A DNA stretch of 64,000 nucleotides from Ampullaceana balthica. Lineage: Eukaryota > Mollusca > Gastropoda > Lymnaeidae. The notes under the pieces were generated by a model. That model worked only from the letters and a program-made list of their open reading frames with translations. It had not been told where the DNA came from and made no database searches. The translations under genes and the position numbers were made by a program. Below, piece after piece: positions 54,301 to 63,545 of this stretch (its first letter is position 1; every line of letters starts with the position of its first letter). Where the stretch lies: assembly GCA_944989445.1 (NCBI GenBank), contig CALYLW010000040.1, positions 1,736,818 through 1,800,817 of the forward strand, read 5' to 3'.

Positions 54301-55409
54301 GTCTAACTCACTGGAAGATCATAATCCTTTAACTTCTCGCGTTAAACGACTTTCTGGCGTGGACGTAAGGGGTAGGTCTTCGGTCGTGACTTAATGGGCA
54401 CGGTTTGTTCCGTGACCTAATGTTTAGGTCTTGACCTGATGGTAGGTCTTGAATTGTGACCTTATGGTAGGTCTTGAATTGTGACCTTATGGTAGGTCTT
54501 GAATTGTGACCTAATGGTAGGTCTTGGGGTCGTGACCTAACAGGTAGGTCTTGGATTGTGACCTAATGGTAGGTCTTGGATAGTGACCTAATGGTAGGTT
54601 TTGGGTCGTGACCTAATGGTAGGTCTTTGGTCGGAAAGGGGAACAGTAAACATGACACTATCAGCATTAGGATGACATTGCACTAACGTAATTGACAGCA
54701 GGTTGGCGAGGTAAAAATGAGCGTTACTCCACAAAACATTCTAGTGTTATTGCCTACATCAGATAGTTAAGAGAACGGATGTTATAGCTGTCCCAGGTAG
54801 GGCCAAGTTAGTGGGGGAGAGGCTAAAGATTCTGCAGTAAGGTGGATAGCACCTTAAAGCGGACGAACGAAGGCTCAAAAATAAAATGTGTCAACTGATT
54901 TGTGAGCATGAGTGTATGGCAGTAAATGTGTATGTATGGCAGTAAATGTTTATGGCAGTAAATGTTTATGGCAGTAAATGTTTATGGAAGTAAATGTTTA
55001 TGGCACTAAATGTGTGTGCATGGCAGTAAATGTGTATGGTAGTTAATGTGTATGGTAGTTAATGTGTATGGTAGTAAATGTGTATGTATGGCAGTAAATG
55101 TGTATGTATGGCAGTAAATGTGTGTATGGCAGTTAATGTGTGTGTGTATGGCAGTAAATGTGTATTTATGGCAGTAAATGTGTATTTATGTCAGTAAATA
55201 TGTATGTCAGTAAATATGTATGTCAGTAAATGTGTATGTCAGTAAATGTGTATGTTAGTAAATGTGTATGTCAGTAAATGTGTATGTCAGTAAATGTGGG
55301 ACTGTAACGTTAACTTACCAGAAGTGTCCCAAATCGACATGAGAATTTTATAAGTGTCCGACACGCTGTACTGGCAGTTGTATGTGTCGAATCCTGTTGG
55401 TGTGTATGT
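41980..55409 (-). CDS. Rnd-type Rho GTPase (GTPase-deficient family), 4 exons found, 5' exon missing
   Basis: Exons 55319-55409, 44107-44216, 43202-43333 and 41980-42306 join in phase through GT-AG introns to 219 residues and a stop. Order: effector region (TYTPTGFDTYNCQYSVSDTY), switch II IWDTSGDVGYDRVRPLSYSD, VICFAIDKPESMEDV, the guanine-binding loop VGCKSD (NKxD/TKxD equivalent), ETSAK as the SAK motif, a Ser/Thr-rich tail, a basic RRQRSFSRRKG stretch and a C-terminal CAAX box CIVM. Met at X predicts farnesylation, as in Rnd proteins. The position of the catalytic Gln after DTxG is Asp, so intrinsic GTPase activity should be lost. In vertebrates Rnd proteins stay GTP-bound and oppose RhoA/ROCK contractility at the membrane. 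The P-loop exon is not in 55410-64000 as far as I can see. Confidence 0.93.
42372..42792. mobile_element. MITE with 8-bp target duplication, 421 bp, in Rnd intron
   Basis: Duplication CAGGGGAT at 42364-42371 and 42793-42800. Left arm CCAATCAAAACAGCCCCG is answered by CGGGGCAGTTTTGTTGG on the right. A second inverted pair (CATAACGGCTTCGGTCAAA / TTTGACCGGGGTCGTTATG) lies inside. The 8-bp duplication suggests hAT; ends are imperfect. Confidence 0.8.
43202..43333 (-). CDS. Rnd-type GTPase exon: guanine-binding loop
   Basis: 44 codons, phase 0. Acceptor ATTTCAG|TGGTAC, donor GATCAG|GTAACT. Starts WYPEVKEQCPNVPVMLVGCK and continues SDMRHEIKSMTADKPRPTF with TYDQ at the end. LVGCKSDxR and xYDQ are hallmarks shared with Rnd proteins. 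Confidence 0.95.
43498..43628. repeat. 20-bp tandem repeat, about 5-6 copies, alternating variants
   Basis: Units of CTTCTCAGAAACACAACAAC alternate with CTTCTCTGAAACACAACAAC, so the true period is 40 bp. Confidence 0.9.
44107..44216 (-). CDS. Rnd-type GTPase exon: switch II
   Basis: 110 bp, phase 1 in, phase 0 out. Acceptor GTTTTCAG|GTGATG, donor TCAAAG|GTACAA. Reads (G)DVGYDRVRPLSYSDGDLVI then ICFAIDKPESMEDV. Active Rho proteins have Gln directly after the Gly that starts this exon; here it is Asp. Confidence 0.95.
44720..45040. repeat. 41-bp minisatellite, about 8 copies
   Basis: Units of GTCAGTGACAACTGACAACT plus TCTACTGGGGCAGGGATGTAG, with GGGG/GGGT and GATG/GAGG variants. One shortened copy near 44885. 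Confidence 0.93.
45555..46018. repeat. 23-bp minisatellite, about 20 copies
   Basis: Units of TGTACGCACTAGACGTGTTT followed by CAA, nearly identical. TTGAA for TTCAA in three copies and one ATGTG variant. Confidence 0.97.
47757..48250 (+). mobile_element. Repeat family B, copy B1
   Basis: About 494 bp. Starts AAATCCCTTATATTAACTTC, ends AAAAACTTTGTTTTTACGGG. Holds a GTCTGTCTGTC tetranucleotide run and the core AGATCGATCGATCGTACCGT. Followed after 5 bp by a second copy in the same orientation. Confidence 0.88.
48256..48732 (+). mobile_element. Repeat family B, copy B2, head-to-tail with B1
   Basis: Nearly identical to B1 over its whole length, with a shorter GTCTGTC run and a few substitutions. 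The ends show the same AAATCCCTTATATTAA start and ATATAAGGGATTTATAGTC near the finish. Confidence 0.88.
48744..49109 (+). mobile_element. Repeat family C, copy C2, 366 bp with 14-bp inverted ends
   Basis: Perfect inverted ends ACACGCTTTTATTT and AAATAAAAGCGTGT. Holds a CATC/CTTC run (48783-48800) and the shared core CAGATCGATCGAATGTACCG followed by TAATTAAATTAAT. Begins 12 bp after B2. No clear target duplication. Confidence 0.82.
50270..50490. repeat. 64-bp tandem repeat, about 3.5 copies
   Basis: Units starting ATTCCAGACAGAGGTGCAGT, spaced exactly 64 bp, containing TAACACAGTGATCCTCAAAC. Confidence 0.93.
52735..53030. repeat. 41-bp tandem repeat, about 7 copies
   Basis: Units GTACTTTATAGGGACACAAC then ATTATTCACACGAAAGTCCTG. 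Later copies alternate between CACGAAAGT and GCTCGCAAGTCGAA forms. Small indels break the period. Confidence 0.93.
54375..54640. repeat. 25-bp minisatellite, about 10 copies
   Basis: Units around GTAGGTCTTGAATTGTGACC plus TAATG, with variable middle (GGGTCG, GGATAG). Confidence 0.92.
54905..55303. repeat. Irregular GTATGGCAGTAAATGT array
   Basis: About 25 short units of 14-24 bp built on TATGGCAGTAAATGTG, passing into TATGTCAGTAAATGTG on the right. It ends only 15 bp before the splice donor of the Rnd exon at 55319, so it borders the coding exon directly. Confidence 0.92.
55319..55409 (-). CDS. Rnd-type GTPase exon: effector loop and DTSG
   Basis: 91 bp. Acceptor TTTCTCCAG|ACATAC, donor ACTTCTG|GTAAGT. 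Reads TYTPTGFDTYNCQYSVSDTY then KILMSIWDTSG. The TP-x-x-F-D/E-x-Y motif is the Rho effector loop with its Thr. WDTSG rather than WDTAG is shared with Rnd proteins. The residues before TYTP, with the P-loop, must be on an earlier exon. Confidence 0.94.
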
Positions 55410-56018
55410 CTGGAGAAACATAAAAGAAAAACACGATTAATGAAAGATTATAGTGATGTGCAGATGAAACTTAATTACTATACGATTGAGGATACGATTT
55501 CGCTTACTATACGGATATATCAATGATTCATATATCAGAAAAGTATAGTCTATGATTTGGTCCTCCATATTGTTGGATGTCTAAACACAACACCATGAGA
55601 TATACATTTCTAACCTTATAACCGCCTATCCTTAACTACACCCACCATGTTTTCATCATAACCACCATCTCGAGGTTTCAAACTGCGCCCCATTGAGAAA
55701 ACAGGTAAAATAAATACTCTTAGAGAAAGCCCCCACCTGCATAACCTTTATAACTCTCTAGGGTCCAGGGGGCCACACCCCATGAGTTAAGAACTTTCAC
55801 CGGAGCCATGCACTCTAATATAGACATACAGACTTCTCGGAACACACGTAAAATTGGACAGAAGAAAGGATGGCGTTTCAGCATACGTTGGTAAACCTTG
55901 CAAGTACATAACATTGTATGTTTTTATTACATAATTAATTAATTGGGGGGGAGCAAGGCCAAAAGGGGGTGGCAAAGTTCACAAAAAATTAAAGTTCCCG
56001 TTTCAGATCATGGGCAAG
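55410..56018. other. Upstream Rnd intron, nothing recognised
   Basis: AT-rich. I checked the minus strand for a GxxxxGK-T/S P-loop exon and did not find one. Confidence 0.4.
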
Positions 56019-56019
56019 T

Positions 56020-56400
56020 CTAGCAGCGTTCGGAATTCTCTGTAGCTGAGGCATACGAGGGGATTGTATGGCTGAGTGGACTCAAGACCCGAGAAAGAAT
56101 CCCAGCATCCACCAGTACTCGAACCAGAAACTCTCGGATCGCTAGTTGAAAGCGCCGCGCAACCGTGTCTCTCTAGGACAGTGCTTCTCAAAGTGGTGGT
56201 CCGCGGACCGGTGCCGGTCCGCGGGCCATCCGCCACCTGTCCGCAGAAGTTATTAAAAAAAAGGACTGAAAAAATCGTCAGTGCAGGGAAAATAGTGCAC
56301 CGGTCCCTGACGAAATGGAAAAAATTCCTACCGGTCCGCCACACTGAAAAGTTTGAGAAGCACTGCTCTAGAAAGGGTACGGGTCACGATAAAGTCTAGT
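56020..56400 (-). mobile_element. tRNA-derived SINE relic interrupted by a MITE
   Basis: On the minus strand ACGGTTGCGCGGCGCTTTCA then CTAGCGATCCGAGAG and the B box GGTTCGAGTAC, a tRNA-like head different from the SINEs at 15.7 and 16.8 kb. The MITE at 56179-56365 splits the head. No A/B-box-matched full tail seen. Confidence 0.6.
56179..56365. mobile_element. hAT-type MITE, 187 bp
   Basis: Inverted ends CAGTGCTTCTCAAA and TTTGAGAAGCACTG. Duplication CTCTAGGA (56171-56178) and CTCTAGAA (56366-56373), 7 of 8 matching. Internal GGTCCGCGGACCGG palindromes. Confidence 0.93.
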
Positions 56401-56879
56401 CTCGCAACCTGGAGAGAAAAAACAACAACAAATAAGTTTAAAGCCTTAAAAATTCAACCTCAGGTTTATTTACAACATACAAAAACAACAGCCTAACACA
56501 ATCTGACAACTGTTACACGAGAGTTATTTATTTTATGCTGCATGATCCCACATCAAGACAGATTCCATTTCCGGAATGAGAATCATTGCCGTCGACAAAA
56601 CACGGAAATTCAAAGGAGCATTGGAAAAAAAAGGAATGTAATCAGATTTCTTCCTCGAATCAGGAATTAAATCTTTCCCCGTTTAAAGTTAGGAATAATT
56701 CTTTATTCTCAGTCTCCAGCCAGACGCTGAAGAATGTGTGTGGGGCGGGGGGTTGGTTTGGGGAAGGGGGTCAATATTAAAAAACCTCGAGCATCTTCTT
56801 TGGGGTTCATCTTGGCAGACGATAGTTGTAAGAATTAAAGTTCGACCCCCCCTCCCCAAACATAGCAACACGACATACA

Positions 56880-57050
56880 TGAACATCTATGACACGACAT
56901 ACATATCTATGACACAACATACATGCACATCTATGACACGACATACACGAACATCTATGACACGACATACTTGCACATCTATGACACGACATACATGCAC
57001 ATCTATGACACGACATACATGCACATCTATGACACGACATACATGCACAT
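56880..57050. repeat. 24-bp tandem repeat, about 7 copies
   Basis: Units of CACATCTATGACACGACATA plus CATG. The first copies are shorter or carry GAAC. Frames open on both strands are artefacts. Confidence 0.94.
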
Positions 57051-57364
57051 GCCTGTTATCCCACATAAATCATCGGTTAAAGTGTTTGTGACCGCTGATA
57101 TCTTTTAAAGCTAATTAAAAATGGAGTTAATGATGGCATTTGAGAAGCCTGAAAAGAATATAGCAATAATACAAGTCTAATAACATGTAGATATAATCAT
57201 AGTTTGTGTACACAACTTATCATCTAAACTCTAAACGAAGAAATCTATGTTGGATTATGCCGTGTCGCATAACTTAAAAAACGTAAGCTCCTATAAATAA
57301 TTTATATTTGTTTCACGGGAGATTTTTGTTCTTTGTTGTTTTTTGTTGTTTTTTTTACACTTTA

Positions 57365-57510
57365 CGATTTTCAATGACTTGTAAGGTACTATATATTTTT
57401 TTTATTATCAATGAATGGAATGGTACAATATATATATTTTTTATTATCAATGACTTGAATGGTACACTATTTCTTTTATTATCAATGAGCTGTGTAGCAC
57501 AATATATTTG
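57365..57510. repeat. About 35-bp tandem repeat, 4 copies
   Basis: Units with CAATGACTTGAATGGTACAA then an ATATATTTTTTATTAT tract of variable length. Confidence 0.85.
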
Positions 57511-58180
57511 ACTAGCGGAGTGGCTGGAGGAAATGGACTCCCAATATTTGGGGTTAATAATCATTTTACAGGGGTGACCTCATTAATTTTGGCTACAGCT
57601 GCCAGGAAGGTTGGGGGGGGGGTTGTGTACAAAACAAACAACCCTGAAAAAGTTTTGTTCACAATGATTAATTAAATAAATCTGGTACAGGGATTTATGG
57701 CAAGGGACTTGAGCACAGCCCCTGGGATGAATGGTTCTCAGACTGTGAGCTTGGGCTTTGAGATATCTGGGAAAGGGCTTACCCTATCATAGCACGGGTT
57801 CTCGTCGTGAATAGATGAGAGGTACACACAATTCTAAAGAGGTGTAGAACCTAGTGTAGACATATACGGACGACGTCACCATTAACATCAAGTAATACAA
57901 TGCATTCCCCAGTGGTAAGGTAGGGTAGTCGTAGACGTGTCAGTATCTTGAACCATTGAACAACAAGACTACCCTAGTGGTCGTTGGGCTTCATTCCTTC
58001 AGGCGCAACGTCACATTAAACTAGGGCCAGCAATAGACCTCACATTCCTGCATAATACAGTGCTAACAAGATGATGGCTTCGATTGTTTATCCAGGTTTA
58101 GCAGCTGTATTAGATGGAGCAAAAATTAGCGACAGCGGACCACATAGCAGTGACAGTAGAACGCATTGTCATTGCTGTAA
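57511..58180. other. Unassigned
   Basis: Ordinary composition. No exon or element supported. Confidence 0.35.
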
Positions 58181-58185
58181 CATCA

Positions 58186-58496
58186 GACCTCATTATCATT
58201 GCAGTGACACCAGAGTTCACCAGACCTCATTGTCATTGCAGTGACACCAGAGTTCACCAGACCTCATTGTCATTGCAGTGACACCAGAGTTCAGACCTCA
58301 TTGTCATTGCAGTGACACAAGAGTTCACCAGACCTCATTGTCATTGCAGTGACACCAGAGTTTAGACCCCATTGTCATTGCAGTGACACAAGAGTTCACC
58401 AGACCTCATTGTCATTGCAGTGACACCAGAGTTCAGACCTCATTGTCATTGCAGTGACACCAGAGTTCACCAGACCTCATTGTCATTGCAGTGACA
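58186..58496. repeat. Tandem repeat of alternating 37- and 34-bp units
   Basis: Units CAGACCTCATTGTCATTGCA plus GTGACACCAGAGTT, with or without a final CAC. After two long units, long and short forms alternate, giving a 71-bp higher period. Confidence 0.92.
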
Positions 58497-58754
58497 GCCT
58501 CCCACAGCTCTGGGCTGAACAATCCCAACCTGATACATTTGTGTACTCTCGGTGGCATCCATCCAGTTAGTGCCATCTACTAGTAACTAGTAACAATCTT
58601 TATGAGAATCCGCACCAGAGTTAACGCCCAATCATCCCCCCCCCCTTTTTTAAGCACTCGCATCCGGTTCCAATTTTCTTGCCAGGTGTGCCTTTGCATT
58701 GATTTGCCGTTAACCGGTTCAATACCGGGGCAGCTCTAGCTGGAAGCATGATAC

Positions 58755-58945
58755 TTAAAGATGTGTAACCACTTGATATTGTAAACTAATATTTGTCATT
58801 AATACTTATACAGATGTGTAACCACTTGATATTGTGAACTAATATTTGTCATTAATACTTATACAGATGTGTAACCACTTGATATTGTGAACTAATATTT
58901 GTCATTAATACTTATACAGATGTGTAGCCACTTATTACAACCTAA
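58755..58945. repeat. 53-bp tandem repeat, about 3.5 copies
   Basis: Units of AGATGTGTAACCACTTGATA plus TTGTGAACTAATATTTGTCA, spaced 53 bp. Confidence 0.93.
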
Positions 58946-59089
58946 TATTTGTCATTTCGTCTGACACTACCGTGTATAACCAATTTAATTATTCTTTTTA
59001 AATAATTAAACAATGGTTTTTGACCAACATTTTACCAGCACACAAAAATCACGTAAGTTTTTAGAGAAGAGACTCTTCATAATGAACCT

Positions 59090-59405
59090 TGCCTGTATAT
59101 GATGAGCTGAATAAGTTCAGATTAAGAGGGAAATTTACCTCACCAGTATCTGATGAACTGAATAAGTTCAGATTAAGAAGGGCAATCTACATCACCACAA
59201 ATGTTCCCTTTAAGCTGCGCAGATATCTGACCGACGCCGCGCAGCAGTTTAGAATTACCGCGCATCAAATTTAGTACAAATATTACACAAAAATGGATGC
59301 TGCGCAACTTTGCACACGATTTTTTTCAATTTGCACACAGACAACGAACTTTAGAGGGAATATTGCTCACAGTATCTGATGAGCTGAACAAGTTCAGATT
59401 AAAGG
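59090..59405. repeat. About 53-bp tandem repeat, 3 copies, split by a MITE
   Basis: Each copy has TATCTGATGAGCTGAATAAG and TTCAGATTAAG. The MITE at 59198-59365 lies between copies 2 and 3. Confidence 0.88.
59198..59365. mobile_element. MITE, 168 bp (copy 2 of pair with 10328-10513)
   Basis: Ends CAAATGTTCCCTTTAAG and CTTTAGAGGGAATATTG. The interior GCAGCAGTTTAGAATTACCG is identical to copy 1. The target duplication is unclear because it sits in a tandem repeat (ATCAC / CTCAC). Confidence 0.88.
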
Positions 59406-59754
59406 ACCCTGATCGTTAAGTATGGTAGCTTAATGTCAAGTTTAATACACAGATACAGCACGTTGGGTACCACAGCAAGGTGAAGTGGGCCAGGATTTGG
59501 GTCATCAGAAGACCAGGCAGATAGCGGGGTCACAAGTACCCCCAGACGTGCTGGTCTTAACAGGTAAGTATAGCCACCTTGTCAGGCAGGCCACGGGAAT
59601 GAAAAGATGGTTTGGTGAATCGTAGGGAGTGAAGGTTGGGGCCAGCCGCGCAGACGGGTTCTTTAGCCGGGTCGCGGTAGTCTGGTATTTAACATCTTCA
59701 CTACTTTCGTGTTAGTTAGCCTACATTAGTGTCAACTGATTCACTAGTCCTCTA

Positions 59755-60085
59755 TCAACAGCTAGTTAGTTCCCTATCAACAGCTAGTTAGCCTAGTTTA
59801 TAATAAACTGATTCCCTAGTCCCCTATCAACAGCTAGTTAGCCTAGTTTATAATCAACTGATTCCCTAGTCCCCTATCAACAGCTAGTTAGCCTAGTTTA
59901 TAATAAACTGATTCCCTAGTCCCCTATCAACAGCTAGTTAGCCTAGTTTATAATCAACTGATTCCCTAGTCCCCTATCAACAGCTAGTTAGCCTAGTTTA
60001 TAATAAACTGATTCCCTAGTCCCCTATCAACAGCTAGTTAGCCTAGTTTATAATCAACTGATTCACTAGTCCCCTATCAACAGTT
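59755..60085. repeat. 50-bp tandem repeat with 100-bp dimer structure
   Basis: Units of CTATCAACAGCTAGTTAGCC plus TAGTTTATAATAAACTGATT and CCCTAGTCCC. TAATAAACTG and TAATCAACTG alternate strictly in successive copies (six in a row). Confidence 0.95.
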
Positions 60086-60439
60086 TGACTAATCTAGTGT
60101 GGGTAGCTTCCCCAGTCCCAGATTCATAAATTAACCGCTAATGTCATTAGTGATGTCCTTACTGGTAATTCGTTGTTCGCCTGTGTTACATGACTGTAAA
60201 CACATTTACTATACATATAAAAAAATCAAATTCTACTTTTCTAGGAATTTCACTTTTTCCGGGAGAAAACAGAAAATGTCAGGACATAAAAAAATAATAA
60301 TAAACATCATAATAATATCATTCAGTCAGTCGCTCTAAACTCGCTGCGCAGTAAGAAGAAAAAAAGGCGAGCATGAATTCCAAGAATTATTTTTTTTAAA
60401 CAATTTAATTTTGAGATTTCCGGAACATTCTGGAATTCC

Positions 60440-60948
60440 ATGATGCTGTTGCCACCCTGTGCTCATATTGCCACCCTGTGCTCATATTGCCACCTTGTGC
60501 TCATGTTGCCACCCTGTGCTCATATTGCCACCCTGTGCACATATTGCCACCCTGTGCTCATATTGCCACCATGTGCTCATATTGCCACACTGTGCTCATG
60601 TTGCCACCCTGTGCTCATGTTGCCACCCTGTGCTCATATTGACACATTGTGCTCATGTTGCCACCCTGTGCTCATGTTGCCACCCTGTGCTCATATTGCC
60701 ACCCTGTGCTCATATTGCTACCATGTGCTCATATTGCCACCCTGTGCTCATAATGCCACCCTGTGCACATATTGCCACCATGTGCTCATATTGCCACCCT
60801 GTGCTCATAATGCCACCCTGTGCACATATTGCCACCATGTGCTCATATTGCCACCCTGTGCACATATTGCCACCATGTGCTCATATTGCCACCCTGTGCA
60901 CATATTGCCACCATGTCCTCATATTGACACCCTGTGCACATGTTCATG
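60440..60948. repeat. 19-bp minisatellite, about 26 copies
   Basis: Units TTGCCACCCTGTGCTCATA, with GCACAT, CATG and CATAATG variants. Two overlapping plus-strand frames stay open across it; they are repeat artefacts. Confidence 0.96.
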
Positions 60949-61109
60949 AGGACATACAAAAAATTATTAACGTAACATTTTCATTCATTTTTTTAAACGT
61001 TTAGGGAGATTGCCATGTGTTTAAGCCAAACATCTTTCATCTGAAATGTGAGCCCGGGAAAAAGACACGAACTTTCCCCATCACAACTGTGACAGACGAC
61101 AGACTGCCT

Positions 61110-61205
61110 AGTGCTACGACTGTTTAGTGCTACAGTGCTTCGACAGTTTGTTTAGTGTCACGACAGTTTGTTTAGTGTCACAACACTTTGTTTAGTGCCA
61201 CAATG
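61110..61205. repeat. Short tandem repeat, about 4 copies
   Basis: Units around CGACAGTTTGTTTAGTGTCA of about 24 bp, with diverged edges. Confidence 0.8.
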
Positions 61206-63460
61206 TCGCACAATCTCCATCTGTCCCATTTAATCAGGCCATTAGCCTAATTAGCCAACCCTTGGCATGTGCTCCCTTCCACCAGGGCCAGGGGCCAATA
61301 ACAACGAACGGTGTTCTGTGACGTCTTGTCAGGCCTTATACATACCATGTTTGAACAACATATATTTACCCAAAGAAATGCCCCAGACCATATCAAAAGA
61401 CCATATGTCAAGGCCATTACTTTCAAGGGCTTCACCGTAACCCATCAACATACACCACCCCGTACCTTCCTTTGGCTGGAGTCCAGGATTTACATCCCAT
61501 GAGGCCATAATGAGGCGGTCCGTTCGCACATGGAATCAAGTGATCTTTGACCCCCGACCCCACCAGGCAGTCAGTGAGGGCAAAGTCAGATAAACCTGGC
61601 CTCGGCGATAACAAGCGTTAATCTATGGGGGTTGGGGAGGGGGCCATTACTCACCTGGTCGGCTGGTGCCCAGTGATCATTAAATTGAATTGGCTCCAAA
61701 TATTACTGAATGCCAACGACACGACATATTAGCAAGGCAATATTATCTTTTAAATGTATAATCCTGTTCCACAACTGTCCACACCCACGCCAAGCGTTGC
61801 CACTCCGTATAAGCCGCCTTCCTTCCTTTGAGGTTGAAATAACCAGCTAATTTTACAGCCATTTCAGAGTCGGAGAAATGTTTAGTAAGTCATGACTCCG
61901 AAACGCCGGTTCTTATCTACTGCAGACGTATAAAGGTAACATGGAGTGGCAGCCACGACTATCTGAGCTCTCGTGTGTGGAGCTGAGTGGTGATGTCAGT
62001 GTAAAGCAGCAGTTACCTGACTTACCTGGAGCTGTAATCATCTACAGTCCGGCCTCACCAGACGAACGCTCCTGATGCTGCTGATCTAAAACTAAAATTC
62101 GATTACCGGTAGTCTCAGGCTGCCCCGAGTGGTGCCCCCTTATCTTATAAAATATCAAGAGCTATATTTCCACCTCAAATAGATCCCTGCAAGTATTCTG
62201 CACCACGTCAGGAGACTTCTCCTCTAGGGAGAAAACAACTTGAGAGTTATGCTTTCCTGTCAGGGAATCTCGGTTCACAGTAAGGGGGCTTGACATTTTG
62301 ACAGCCTTTTTCTTTTTTAAATGGAGACCGTATGGGTGCTAAGGTGTTTGGTAATAGAGGTGTAAGGGTAGCGTGTCTCTATTACACGGTGTAATGGGGG
62401 ATGACGTTTTCACTAACGTAAGATGTGAAGGGGATTTCAGCGGAAGTTGTTTGGTGTGGTTTTATTACAATGTATGGGAGTAAAAAAAAAGGTGGGTGGG
62501 GGTTAATAGTGTAAACAATCCTTAAATAAGCACTTTCGAATTTCGGATAATATGAAATGGGAATTAGAAACGATTACGTAGCTTTTACAAACAAGTCATA
62601 CTAACGAACGAAAAACAAGTTTAATCACCAAAAATTTGAATAGATAACTTCCTTCGCCTACAGTTTTAAAATATTTATGGTCCTCTAAAATAAAATAACC
62701 TTATGAAACCGCACATTTAACAGCATGCAAGGCCCAACTAAAAGCTCTACTAGTGTACATCTCCAAACTAACCGTCTTTTCTTTATTATAAAACAGGTAT
62801 ACATGTAACATATCAATGGCAAAGAAGAACATAATACAACATTGGCAAAGAAGAACATATAACATAATGTTTCTTAAACAAACAATGAAATTGGTATGAG
62901 TGTGCATTTAGTTTGTATTTGACTTAATCATGTTTCTAAATTAACTGAATAAAAATAGGTGAATGAACAGACAGGTAGACAGACAGATAATACAGGTAGG
63001 AGGGTGGATGGATGGATGGACGGAAGGAAGGAGAGAGAGAGAGAGGCTGGTGATATTGTTGATATCTGATGGTCTCACGAATACAGCCCTTCGGACCATA
63101 CGTCCGTAACAGTTGGAGCGGGGTGGAAGGGGGGCAACATTTAAACCCGCAAAGGTCAAGGTCCAGACTAAGTCTTAACCCCCCCCCCTTCCCACACACA
63201 GGACCAATTTTTCCCCGACGCTGGAGTAGATTAACTGGTAGGATTAACAGGATTAAGTAATCCTAATAAACACCACCCACAAGCCGTGTAGCGAGAGATC
63301 CCTCTCGACATGTACACAACGCATCCGTGTCAAGTGTGTAACACCAAAGAGACCGGCAATGTAGGGACGAGTTATTCTTGGTGTGAAGTTTGTTATTTCT
63401 TGGCTGTGTTCTGCGCTCTGGTGGGTAAAAGTAAACGTTACGGGTGAAGGGTGCAGGTGG
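61206..63460. other. Unassigned region, less repetitive
   Basis: 61250-61620 has higher GC and open minus-strand frames of unclear meaning (see findings). A TATAAAGG at about 61930 on the plus strand could be a core promoter, but no downstream exon supports it. 63000-63055 carries GGAT/GGAA/GA microsatellites. Confidence 0.4.
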
Positions 63461-63545
63461 AGGAGTAAATGTATGTGTGCAGTGTGCAGTATATGTATGT
63501 GTGCAGTAAATGTATGTGTGCAGTATATGTATGTGCTTGATCCTA
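63461..63545. repeat. GTATGTGTGCAGTAAAT-type repeat, 4 copies
   Basis: Short units of 16-18 bp (ATGTATGTGTGCAGTA). The CAGTAAATGTATG core resembles that of the array at 54905-55303. Confidence 0.8.

Larger units (their letters stand above)
44217..55318. other. 11-kb Rnd intron dense in tandem arrays and family B/C repeats
   Basis: Contains arrays at 44720, 45555, 50270, 52735, 54375 and 54905 and repeats at 47757-49109. The stretches 46020-47756, 49110-50265, 50500-52730 and 53035-54370 hold no exon or element that I can support, only short homopolymers (G-runs near 46750, 52700, 53205) and small unrelated frames. Confidence 0.7.

Noticed and set aside
60440..61004. Two overlapping Cys/His/Leu-rich frames of 169 and 181 codons
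   Set aside because: Both are the 19-bp minisatellite. Simultaneous open frames are expected when the unit contains no stop in any frame.
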